In this document: in pieces, positions 1 to 6,237 of the stretch
Numbering within the stretch: position 1 is the stretch's first letter
Layout of the letters: each line of letters starts with the position of its first letter
Origin: Phycisphaerales bacterium
GTDB taxonomy: Bacteria; Planctomycetota; Phycisphaerae; Phycisphaerales; UBA1924
DNA length: 10,404 nucleotides
NCBI GenBank assembly: GCA_029212425.1
Contig: JARGNC010000087.1
Span: 1 to 10,404, forward strand
Direction of reading: 5' to 3'
Made by a program: the position numbers and the translations under genes
The notes under the pieces: model-generated
The model's database searches: none
What the model was told of the DNA's origin: nothing
What the model saw: only the letters and a program-made list of their open reading frames with translations

Positions 1-55
1 ACCTTCGACCTGCGGATTAGAAGTCCGCTGCTCTATCCAGCTGAGCTATCGGGGC
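1..55 (-). tRNA. tRNA-Arg(TCT), 5' part, cut by the window edge
   Basis: Read on the minus strand from base 55, the sequence folds as a tRNA. It has a 5' acceptor strand GCCCCGA (55-49), a D-stem GCTC/GAGC (46-43 with 33-30), an anticodon stem GCGGA/TCCGC (28-24 with 16-12) and the loop CTTCTAA. The anticodon TCT lies at 21-19 and reads AGA-type arginine codons. The variable loop AGGTC (11-7) and the first T-stem strand GAAGG follow. The T-loop, the 3' acceptor strand and any CCA lie outside the window, so a possible integration site at the 3' end cannot be judged. Confidence 0.95.
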
Positions 56-83
56 TTCGATTTGGTCGGCGGTTGCATGTGCG

Positions 84-1265
84 ATGCCGACGGTCTTCAA
101 TAGGGGCATGATAGCACGCCGATGGAAACCGCTCGCTTTGTTTTTGATGCTCTTTCTGAACTCATCTGATGCGATGGCTCAGGATGTCGCGATCCGGGTG
201 ATGACCTTCAATATCGAAGATGTTCGGCATGCTGAGGCGAGCAAGCTTGGAAATGAGCGGCTGTCCCGCATTGCGGAGGTTATCCAGCGGGTGCGTCCCA
301 ATGTGCTGCTGCTCAATGAGATCGAGACCATCGATAATCCGATTGTTGAGAGCACGGCGGATTTATTTCTACGCAACTATCTCTTGGTGCCGCAGGGTGA
401 GGGATTGGAGCCGATCAGGTTCGTCAGCTACACGCCTGGGACCAATACTGGGGTTCATTCTGGATTGGATCTCGATCATTCGGGTTCCATTTTCGATACG
501 GTTCCTCCAAAGTCCATCAAGCAGACACCAGAACAACGAGCGTACGGCGGTGATTGCTTCGGGTTTGGTGGGTTCCCAGGACAATACGGCATGGCGTTGC
601 TTGTCGATCCAAGACTCACCATCGAAGCGGATTCGATCCGCACCTTCCAAAAGTTTTTGTGGAATGATCTTCCGGGTGCGATCGCGCCGACGAATCCGGA
701 CGGATCGGCGTATTACACGGATGCACAGTGGGACATCTTTCGGCTGTCCTCGAAATCCTTTGCCGATGTCCCGATCACGCTCCCCAGTGGTGCGGTGGTG
801 CATGCGTTGATCTCGCATCCAACGCCTCCGGCGTTCGATGGTGCTGAGAAGCGGAACAAGCATCGGAACCGCGATGAGATCAAACTGATCCGCGAATACA
901 TCGATGGCAGTGACTCGCTGTACGACGACACTGGGGTTCGTGGTGGGCTGCAGGATGGCGCGTCGTTTGTGATCCTTGGAGATCTGAATGCGGATCCTGT
1001 GGATGGGAGTTCATTGGGTGATCCGATCAATACATTCTTGCTGGAATCGGAGCGGATTCAAAGTCTTGTTGTACCGGAATCTGAGATCGAAGTCGACGGG
1101 CTTGATCCAACGGATACTTCGTCTTTCCGATTGCGGGTGGATTATGTGCTTCCATCACATGATCTGACGGTGCTTGAATCCGGGATCTGGAGATTTGGGG
1201 TTGAGGACGGCTCGACATCGGATCATTTCCCGGTTTGGGTTGATCTGATTGTGCCTTCTCCGTGA
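84..1265 (+). CDS. Secreted endonuclease/exonuclease/phosphatase family protein
   Basis: The 393-residue protein carries the motifs of the EEP superfamily, metal-dependent phosphodiesterases that include DNase I, exonuclease III and sphingomyelinases. Visible elements are TFNIE (41-45, metal/active-site Asn43), LLLNEIE with the catalytic-type Glu79, SHPTPP (244-249, His245), GDLNADP (299-305, Asp300/Asn302), RVDYV (Asp353) and SDH (379-381, Asp380/His381). All catalytic blocks appear intact. A hydrophobic N-terminal stretch after Arg/Lys residues (about 11-28) and an AMA-Q cleavage site near residue 32 indicate export. A start at base 108 (Met9) would give a more typical 24-residue signal peptide. 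Neither start has a clear Shine-Dalgarno, so the longer form is given. The substrate (nucleic acid, phospholipid or other phosphodiester) cannot be told from sequence. The gene ends 21 bases before ctaB, so co-transcription is possible, but no functional link is evident. Confidence 0.85.
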   Translation: MPTVFNRGMIARRWKPLALFLMLFLNSSDAMAQDVAIRVMTFNIEDVRHAEASKLGNERLSRIAEVIQRVRPNVLLLNEIETIDNPIVESTADLFLRNYLLVPQGEGLEPIRFVSYTPGTNTGVHSGLDLDHSGSIFDTVPPKSIKQTPEQRAYGGDCFGFGGFPGQYGMALLVDPRLTIEADSIRTFQKFLWNDLPGAIAPTNPDGSAYYTDAQWDIFRLSSKSFADVPITLPSGAVVHALISHPTPPAFDGAEKRNKHRNRDEIKLIREYIDGSDSLYDDTGVRGGLQDGASFVILGDLNADPVDGSSLGDPINTFLLESERIQSLVVPESEIEVDGLDPTDTSSFRLRVDYVLPSHDLTVLESGIWRFGVEDGSTSDHFPVWVDLIVPSP

Positions 1266-1286
1266 TGGATCGGGCTACGATCCTGC

Positions 1287-2273
1287 GTGAGCGAAGCGAT
1301 CCAATCGACAACCGAATCGAGTCCCCAAGAAACCTGCCAAACCGAAACGGCGGGGCGTGCTTCGGGGGTGTTTGGCGCGTGTATTGAGCTGACGAAGCCT
1401 GGGATTACGAAGCTGGTCACGATCACGGCGCTGGTCGGACTATTGATCGGTGGACTTCACTACGGGACCACCGGAGTGACGCACTGGATCGTGCTGATTG
1501 TTGGATGCTTGATCGGAACCTCGATGGCATCGGGTGGCGCGAACGCGCTCAATATGTGGTATGAGTCGGATCTCGATGCACTCATGGAGCGGACGAAGAC
1601 ACGCCCGATCCCTTCGACACGGTTGTCGGACCGGTTCGTGCTTGGGTTTGGCTTGTTCATGTGCACAGCAGGTTCAGGAGTGCTTTGGCTCACGATGGGG
1701 TTGATGCCCGCGCTGATCGCGGTGTTTACGGCGATCAGCTATGTGTTGATGTATACGCCTCTCAAAACCAAGACCATCACCAACACACTGATCGGCGCGG
1801 TTCCGGGCGCGCTGCCGACGATGATTGGGACCGCTGCGGTTGCTCCGGGAACAGGGTTTGAACCGTTGCTGGACCCGATCGGATTGATGTTGTTCATCCT
1901 GATGTTCGTGTGGCAGATGCCCCACTTCTTTGCGATCGCGTGGATGTGCAGGGTTGATTACGAGAAGGGTGGATTCCGGATGCTTCCGAGCGTCGACGAA
2001 TCGGGGAATCACACCGCGGCGGTCATGATCGGTTCGTCGCTGTTGATGATCCCGGTGTCGCTGCTCCCGATGAAGATCATTCCTGAACTGAGCGGATGGG
2101 TGACCGGCGGGACGGGGATCGTGCTCGGATTGGCGCTGGTGTGGTTGTCGATCAAGTTTGCTCGCTCGAGGACGGACAAAGCGGCGCGGACGGTGTTCTT
2201 TGGATCGATCATTCATCTCCCGGTGTACATGACGGTGTTTGTTGCTGAAGCACTCATCAGGACAGTTCTGTGA
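1287..2273 (+). CDS. ctaB: Protoheme IX farnesyltransferase (heme O synthase)
   Basis: This integral membrane enzyme of the UbiA prenyltransferase superfamily adds a farnesyl group to heme b to make heme O, the precursor of heme A for cytochrome oxidases. The first polyprenyl-diphosphate/Mg site matches the UbiA signature: Asn89, Glu93, Asp97, Met100, Arg102-Thr103 and Arg106 in NMWYESDLDALMERTKTR. The second site is HFFAIAW followed by DYEKGGFRMLP (213-234), the form typical of CtaB/COX10 rather than UbiA or MenA. Several hydrophobic segments are evident (about 42-58, 67-82, 117-138, 140-156, 197-215, 245-265, 275-290, 303-325). The length of 328 residues is usual for the family. The start is GTG at 1287, with no obvious Shine-Dalgarno. 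The stop overlaps the start of the ABC ATPase gene. The SCO copper chaperone further along supports a cytochrome oxidase assembly role. Heme A synthase (CtaA) is not in the window. Confidence 0.95.
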   Translation: MSEAIQSTTESSPQETCQTETAGRASGVFGACIELTKPGITKLVTITALVGLLIGGLHYGTTGVTHWIVLIVGCLIGTSMASGGANALNMWYESDLDALMERTKTRPIPSTRLSDRFVLGFGLFMCTAGSGVLWLTMGLMPALIAVFTAISYVLMYTPLKTKTITNTLIGAVPGALPTMIGTAAVAPGTGFEPLLDPIGLMLFILMFVWQMPHFFAIAWMCRVDYEKGGFRMLPSVDESGNHTAAVMIGSSLLMIPVSLLPMKIIPELSGWVTGGTGIVLGLALVWLSIKFARSRTDKAARTVFFGSIIHLPVYMTVFVAEALIRTVL

Positions 2274-3160
2274 TGCGGAAGATCGAGGTTGATCAACTCC
2301 AGGTGGTCTATCCGAACAAAGACGGCGACCGAGTCGCGCTCGATGGCGTTTCACTTACGATTTGTGATGAATCCATCGCGTTGCTTGGTCCCAACGGGGC
2401 TGGTAAATCCACGCTCATGGGTGTGCTCGCGGGAACACAAGCGCCTCAGAGTGGAACAGTTCTTCAGAACGAGGACGATGGGATGGGTGTGGTGTTTCAG
2501 ACGCCAGCACTTGACGAGCTGCTGACGGTTCGGGAGAATCTTGAACTCGCGGGCGCGTTGCATGGGATGGGGAAGGATGCGATCCAAGATGGGATCGGAT
2601 CGCTCGTCAACAAGCTTGGACTTAAGGATCGCTTGAATCAGCAGGTCCGGCATCTTTCTGGGGGGCTCAAAAGACGGACCGATGTCGCGCGTGCATTGCT
2701 TCCCGAACCTGGCGTGCTGTTGCTTGATGAACCGACTTCTGGATTGGATGTTGAAGCACGCGCAACGCTTTGGTCCGCGCTGGATTCGATCCGAGCCGCA
2801 TCCGAGATGTCCGTTTTGTACGCAACCCACCTGACGGAGGAAGCTCAGCGAGCTGATCGGGTGATTTTAATCGCGAACGGAAAGATCGTGGTTGATGGCT
2901 CTCCCGCTGCGCTCACCCAATCGCTTGGATCTCATGTTCTGCGTATCCGCACTGACGATGCCCCCACTGTAGAAGCTTGGAGTGAGTCGATCGGGTGTCC
3001 TTGCGTGTCGCGTGGGAATGATGTGTTGATCTCGCATGCCAATCCGGAGAATGCAGGATCATGTCCGGGCGATCCCGAATCGGTCACGCTCGCGGCACCC
3101 ACGCTCGAAGACGTCTATCTCTGGCACGCTCGGTCTACCTTTTCAGGGGGTGGCGCATGA
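2270..3160 (+). CDS. ABC transporter ATP-binding protein (ABC-2/DrrA-like)
   Basis: This cytoplasmic ATPase subunit, 296 residues from the GTG at 2270, has every nucleotide-binding motif: Walker A GPNGAGKST (40-48), Q-loop Gln77, signature LSGGLKRR (129-136), Walker B VLLLDEPTSGLD (149-160, catalytic Glu154) and H-loop His187. The LSGG-L-KRR form of the signature is common among DrrA/CcmA-type exporters paired with ABC-2 permeases. An alternative ATG at 2273 shortens it by one residue. Either start overlaps the ctaB stop, so translation is probably coupled. After the ATPase core, the tail (about 221-296) holds Cys243-Pro-Cys245, His256 and Cys265, a cluster that could be incidental or could bind metal. 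The 3' end overlaps the permease ATG (ATGA). The cargo is unknown. Position between heme O synthase and SCO suggests a part in cytochrome oxidase maturation, by inference only. Confidence 0.93.
   Translation: MMRKIEVDQLQVVYPNKDGDRVALDGVSLTICDESIALLGPNGAGKSTLMGVLAGTQAPQSGTVLQNEDDGMGVVFQTPALDELLTVRENLELAGALHGMGKDAIQDGIGSLVNKLGLKDRLNQQVRHLSGGLKRRTDVARALLPEPGVLLLDEPTSGLDVEARATLWSALDSIRAASEMSVLYATHLTEEAQRADRVILIANGKIVVDGSPAALTQSLGSHVLRIRTDDAPTVEAWSESIGCPCVSRGNDVLISHANPENAGSCPGDPESVTLAAPTLEDVYLWHARSTFSGGGA
3145..3150 (+). promoter_or_regulatory. Shine-Dalgarno for the ABC-2 permease
   Basis: AGGGGG lies six bases before the ATG at 3157, inside the end of the ATPase gene. It decides the permease start: an open frame runs upstream to an ATG at 3061, but that stretch overlaps the ATPase tail and encodes an Arg-rich run unlike an ABC permease N-terminus. 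Confidence 0.7.
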
Positions 3161-3939
3161 GCGGTTTTCAAGCGGCTGTTGCACTTGGGAAGCGTGAACT
3201 GATCCGTCAGGTTCGGCAGCCATCAAGAATTGTTGCGAGCATTCTCACGCCGATGCTGGTCTGGGCGTTCTTTGTAGGTGGATTTTCTGGTGCGATCGGA
3301 CAGGACAACACGGACCAGAACCTCACCGCGTACATGATTCCCGGCGTTGCGTCGCTCACCGTCATGTTCGCGTCGATCTTCGCGTCGATCTCGCTGATTC
3401 AGGATCGGCACGACGGCGTGCTCCGCGCGGCGCTCATCTCCCCCGCTCCTCGCTGGAGCATCGTTGCGGGGAAGGTCGGGGCGGGTGCGTTGGTTGCGAT
3501 GTTGCAGGGATTGGTGGTGCTTGCGTCGCTGCCGTTTGTTGGCGCGGAGCTGTCGATTGTTGGGGTTGTCGGCGCGTGCTTTGGTCTTGCGTTGATTTCG
3601 GTCGCGCTCATTGGGTTGGGGCTGGGGCTTGCGTGGATTGTGGATTCGTCGCAGGGATTCCACGGGATTATGAATGCGGTATTGATGCCGATGTGGTTAA
3701 CCTCGGGTGCGGTGTTCCCAATCAATGATGCCGCGGGTTGGCTGCGGATGGTCGCGATGGTCAATCCGCTGAGCTGGGCGCATTCTGCGATCAGAAGCTC
3801 GCTTGGGATGACTGGGATCGAGGGGATGCCTGTGGGTCTGGACTGGATTGTTTCAGTCGGCTTTGCAGGAGCGTGCGTGGTGCTCGCGGTCGCGGTCATG
3901 GGACAGGCGACAAAGCGGCGTGCAACGCTATCCGAGTAG
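3157..3939 (+). CDS. ABC-2 type transporter permease
   Basis: This 260-residue integral membrane protein is the membrane partner of the preceding ATPase. About six hydrophobic segments are visible (roughly 25-45, 60-82, 105-128, 133-162, 169-190 and 230-249). The stretch after the second segment, QDRHDGVLRAALISPAPRWSI (82-102), matches the ABC-2 pattern (a charged residue, then G-L, then SP) that couples to the ATPase. NPLSWA (203-208) is the usual conserved block before the last segment. The fold and length fit the PF01061 ABC-2 permease family used for export of lipids, drugs or polysaccharides, and in NosY-type systems for a role in copper-site assembly. The start ATG at 3157 overlaps the ATPase stop by three bases and has a good Shine-Dalgarno. 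Half-transporter genes of this kind normally form a 2+2 complex. No periplasmic binding protein is nearby, which is consistent with an exporter. Confidence 0.93.
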   Translation: MSGFQAAVALGKRELIRQVRQPSRIVASILTPMLVWAFFVGGFSGAIGQDNTDQNLTAYMIPGVASLTVMFASIFASISLIQDRHDGVLRAALISPAPRWSIVAGKVGAGALVAMLQGLVVLASLPFVGAELSIVGVVGACFGLALISVALIGLGLGLAWIVDSSQGFHGIMNAVLMPMWLTSGAVFPINDAAGWLRMVAMVNPLSWAHSAIRSSLGMTGIEGMPVGLDWIVSVGFAGACVVLAVAVMGQATKRRATLSE

Positions 3940-3973
3940 GTCTCATCGCAGATCATTGCGACTACACTCCGTC

Positions 3974-4627
3974 ATGTCTCAAAGAACACTCAATCGCTCG
4001 ATGATCCTGCTCGCACTCACTGTCTTTGTACTGGGTATATTTTCGGTGATCGCGCTTCGGAACTCCAAACCTGTTGCTGGTGAAGTACAGCCGATGGTGG
4101 AGTTGACTCCTGAGAGCGAGAATCTGTACTCGGAGTTTTATGTTCCTGAGTTCACGCTCACCGATCGATATGGCGAACCGATCTCCCACAAAGTGCTTGA
4201 CGGCGAGTACACCGTTGTCGATTTCTTCTTTACCTCGTGCCCGCTGTGGTGCCCTGGGATGACGCAAGCGATGCATCGCGTCCAGCAATCAACTGCTGGG
4301 ACTGGATTGAGATTTATGAGCATCTCGATCGATGGGGATGTGGATTCACCTGAAGCGATTGATGCGTACGCAAACCTCTACCGCGCCGACCAAGATCGCT
4401 GGCACTTTGCGACTGGCGATCCCGAAGTCGTTGCGACGATGGTGCGGGATGGGCTCAAGTTTGATCTAGGTGATCCAAGCGATAGCGAAGACGCTGGCAG
4501 ACTCATCAACCATCCGACACGCTTGATCCTGCTTGGACCAGATCGCAAGGTCATCGGGCTGTACCGGTACGACGATTCGGACGAGGTTGACAAGCTGATC
4601 ATCGACGCTCGGAAGCTGGTCAACTAA
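3974..4627 (+). CDS. SCO1/SenC/PrrC family copper chaperone
   Basis: This 217-residue membrane-anchored thioredoxin-fold protein is expected to deliver copper to, or reduce, the CuA site of cytochrome c oxidase subunit II. A single N-terminal hydrophobic segment (about 9-28) tethers it, leaving the rest outside the cytoplasmic membrane. The copper ligands are present: Cys89 and Cys93 in FTSCPLWCPGM and His180 in NHPTRLILLGPD. The Cys93-to-His180 interval of 87 residues equals that between Cys173 and His260 of human SCO1, which supports a working site. The familiar family sequence around the cysteines is CPDxC, so CPLWC is a variant. The start at 3974 was chosen because it gives the anchor directly; an in-frame ATG at 3848 would add an Arg/Ser-rich leader overlapping the permease gene. 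It follows the permease after 34 bases, probably in the same operon, and ends two bases before the convergent pepP. Confidence 0.93.
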   Translation: MSQRTLNRSMILLALTVFVLGIFSVIALRNSKPVAGEVQPMVELTPESENLYSEFYVPEFTLTDRYGEPISHKVLDGEYTVVDFFFTSCPLWCPGMTQAMHRVQQSTAGTGLRFMSISIDGDVDSPEAIDAYANLYRADQDRWHFATGDPEVVATMVRDGLKFDLGDPSDSEDAGRLINHPTRLILLGPDRKVIGLYRYDDSDEVDKLIIDARKLVN

Positions 4628-4629
4628 AC

Positions 4630-5859
4630 CTACTTCTTCGAACGGGCTTTCATCGCCGCTTCAACATCCTTGACCGAGATCGGGATGGATGAGGAGAGGT
4701 TCTGACGGCCGTCCTTTGTGACGAGGATGTCGTCTTCGAGACGGATACCGATCGCTTCATCTTTGATGTAGATCCCGGGTTCGATGGTCACGACCATGCC
4801 GGGCTTGAGCTTCGCTGAGTTTGCTCCTGGATCGTGTGTTTCGAGTCCCATGTGGTGACCGATGGAATGGAGGAAGTAGTCTCCGTATCCGGCATCCGTG
4901 ATCACATTGCGTGCGGCGGCGTCGACCTGAAGCATCGTCGCGCCAGGTTTGACGGCTTTGATGGACGCACGCTGTGCTTTGAGGACGATCTCGTACACCT
5001 CACGCTGACGCTTGGAGAACTTGCCGCTGATGGGGATGGTGCGGGTGATGTCTGATGCGTACCCGTTGATTTCTGCGCCGCAGTCGAGGACCATGAGATC
5101 ACCATCGGTTGTTGCTTGGTCGTTCTCTTTGTAGTGCAGGATGGTCGAGCGGACACCGGAACCAACGATGGGATCGAACGCGACGACTTTGGCGCCCATA
5201 TCGGTAAACCCACTGAGCAGCGCGTTGTGGAGTTCGCGTTCATTGATTCCCGGCTTCGCGGCTTTGAACACGCGGTCGATTCCCTCGGCGGTTGCTTTGA
5301 TCGCTGAGCGGATGTGCTTGATCTCTGCTGGGCTTTTGACCATCCGGAGTTCGGTGAGCAGTTCTGAGCGGTCATGGATTGCGGAGCCGGGGATTCGGGA
5401 GGAGAGTTTTTGGAAGAGATCGAGGTCTGCAGAGACCGGCTGGGTGTAGGTTGAGAGCGGGTGAAGGCAGGTCATGGACTTGGTGCGCTTGGCGGCTTCA
5501 CCGAGGAGTCTTGGGAGGAAGTTGGTGCGGAAGATGGATTCGAATCCCGTGGCCTTGCGGAGTTTTTCGGTGACGAGATCGCGGTATCCGTCCCAGACAT
5601 CCATCTCAGGATTGACGGGCTTGAGCAGGAGCATGCATCGGCGCTTTGGGTCTGGGTTGGATGGATCGAAGAGGACCATTGCGCCGGGTTCGTTCCCGAT
5701 CCCGGTGAGGTATTTGAAGTCGAAGTTGGGGAACCATTCGCCGCGGAGTGGTGGCGCGCCGTCTCCCGACATCACAAGACCGACGGAGCCCTTGAGCGCG
5801 TTGAGGACTTTCTTTCGGCGGGCTTGGTACTCTGAGACTTTGATTGCGGTATCGATCAT
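4630..5859 (-). CDS. pepP: Xaa-Pro aminopeptidase (M24B family)
   Basis: This cytoplasmic dinuclear-metal peptidase removes an N-terminal residue that precedes proline. The protein is 409 residues, close to the usual length. The N-terminal creatinase/PepP domain (about 8-150) includes FPNFDFKYLTGIGNEPGA. The pita-bread catalytic domain (about 178-395) has all five metal ligands: Asp259 (VLDCGAEI), Asp270 (YASDITRT), His335 (HSIGHHMGLE), Glu360 (TIEPGIYI) and Glu375 (RLEDDI). His331 and His342 correspond in spacing to the two further active-site histidines of E. coli PepP (His350 and His361 around His354). The ATG begins directly after the stop of the receiver-like gene, with no intervening base, so it is probably the last gene of a tilS-led operon. 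It meets the SCO gene tail to tail, two bases apart. The Pro-Xaa dipeptidase (PepQ) alternative is less likely because of the well-formed N-terminal domain. Confidence 0.93.
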   Translation of the reverse strand: MIDTAIKVSEYQARRKKVLNALKGSVGLVMSGDGAPPLRGEWFPNFDFKYLTGIGNEPGAMVLFDPSNPDPKRRCMLLLKPVNPEMDVWDGYRDLVTEKLRKATGFESIFRTNFLPRLLGEAAKRTKSMTCLHPLSTYTQPVSADLDLFQKLSSRIPGSAIHDRSELLTELRMVKSPAEIKHIRSAIKATAEGIDRVFKAAKPGINERELHNALLSGFTDMGAKVVAFDPIVGSGVRSTILHYKENDQATTDGDLMVLDCGAEINGYASDITRTIPISGKFSKRQREVYEIVLKAQRASIKAVKPGATMLQVDAAARNVITDAGYGDYFLHSIGHHMGLETHDPGANSAKLKPGMVVTIEPGIYIKDEAIGIRLEDDILVTKDGRQNLSSSIPISVKDVEAAMKARSKK

Positions 5860-6237
5860 TTATGCGGATTCCATTTTGAGAGCGTTGCGGAGGGCTTGCT
5901 CGGCTTTGGGTGATCGGGAGTCGGCTTTGCCGAACCCCGGGAGCGCGCCGGCTTCGAGAGCGGTCTGCGCGTGTTCTTCGATGTTCGTGATGAGAATCGC
6001 GGGAGGTGATCCCTCTGGGAGATTGCGGATGAGTTCGATGCCTGATTCATTCTCGAATCGACCATCGAGCACTCGATTGACGAGGTACAAATCGGACGGC
6101 TCACTCAGTTCCGATGTGGAGTTGATGCTATTGACCTCCGCTTTGGGAATGAAACCTCGGATCGCGGCGGTCAGGGCAAAGACATCAGGACGGCAGTGTC
6201 CGACAAGGGTGATGGTTGGTGTGGGTTGGTCGGTCAT
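5860..6237 (-). CDS. Receiver-like (CheY-fold) protein lacking the phosphoacceptor Asp
   Basis: The 125-residue protein is not recognised as a named family. Its pattern of alternating strands and helices fits a response-regulator receiver domain: first strand TITLVG (8-13), third strand DLYLVN (49-54), fourth strand AILITN (80-85), then EAGALPGFGKADS (95-107). Aligned by eye with CheY, Thr84 and Lys104 sit where the conserved Thr/Ser and Lys would be. The phosphoacceptor aspartate is Asn54, and the acidic pair after the first strand is replaced by Gly-His. If the fold assignment holds, this is a pseudo-receiver that cannot be phosphorylated in the normal way and may act by protein contact. 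There is no output domain. Its ATG overlaps the tilS stop (ATGA) and its TAA abuts the pepP ATG, so the three are very probably co-translated. The coding call is firm; the fold is inferred. Confidence 0.75.
   Translation of the reverse strand: MTDQPTPTITLVGHCRPDVFALTAAIRGFIPKAEVNSINSTSELSEPSDLYLVNRVLDGRFENESGIELIRNLPEGSPPAILITNIEEHAQTALEAGALPGFGKADSRSPKAEQALRNALKMESA

Noticed and set aside
1..120. Possible genomic island boundary or attachment site at the tRNA-Arg gene
   Set aside because: The tRNA 3' end, where integration normally occurs, is outside the window. The downstream genes here are on the 5' side and are housekeeping in character.
1287..2273. UbiA or another prenyltransferase instead of CtaB
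   Set aside because: The second motif, HFFAIAW with DYEKGGFRMLP, is the CtaB/COX10 form, and the SCO gene in the same cluster agrees.
1674..2354. 226-codon minus-strand open frame opposite ctaB
   Set aside because: Its composition is extreme in Arg, His and Gln, typical of antisense reading through a membrane-protein gene. The plus strand encodes clear CtaB motifs.
3061..3156. Upstream extension of the permease frame to an ATG at 3061
   Set aside because: It overlaps the ATPase tail by about 100 bases and encodes an Arg-rich stretch with no permease character. The ATG at 3157 has AGGGGG at good spacing and the ATGA overlap.
3848..3973. Upstream extension of the SCO frame to an ATG at 3848
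   Set aside because: It lies inside the permease gene and gives a Ser/Arg-rich leader. The ATG at 3974 starts directly before the membrane anchor, as expected for SCO proteins.
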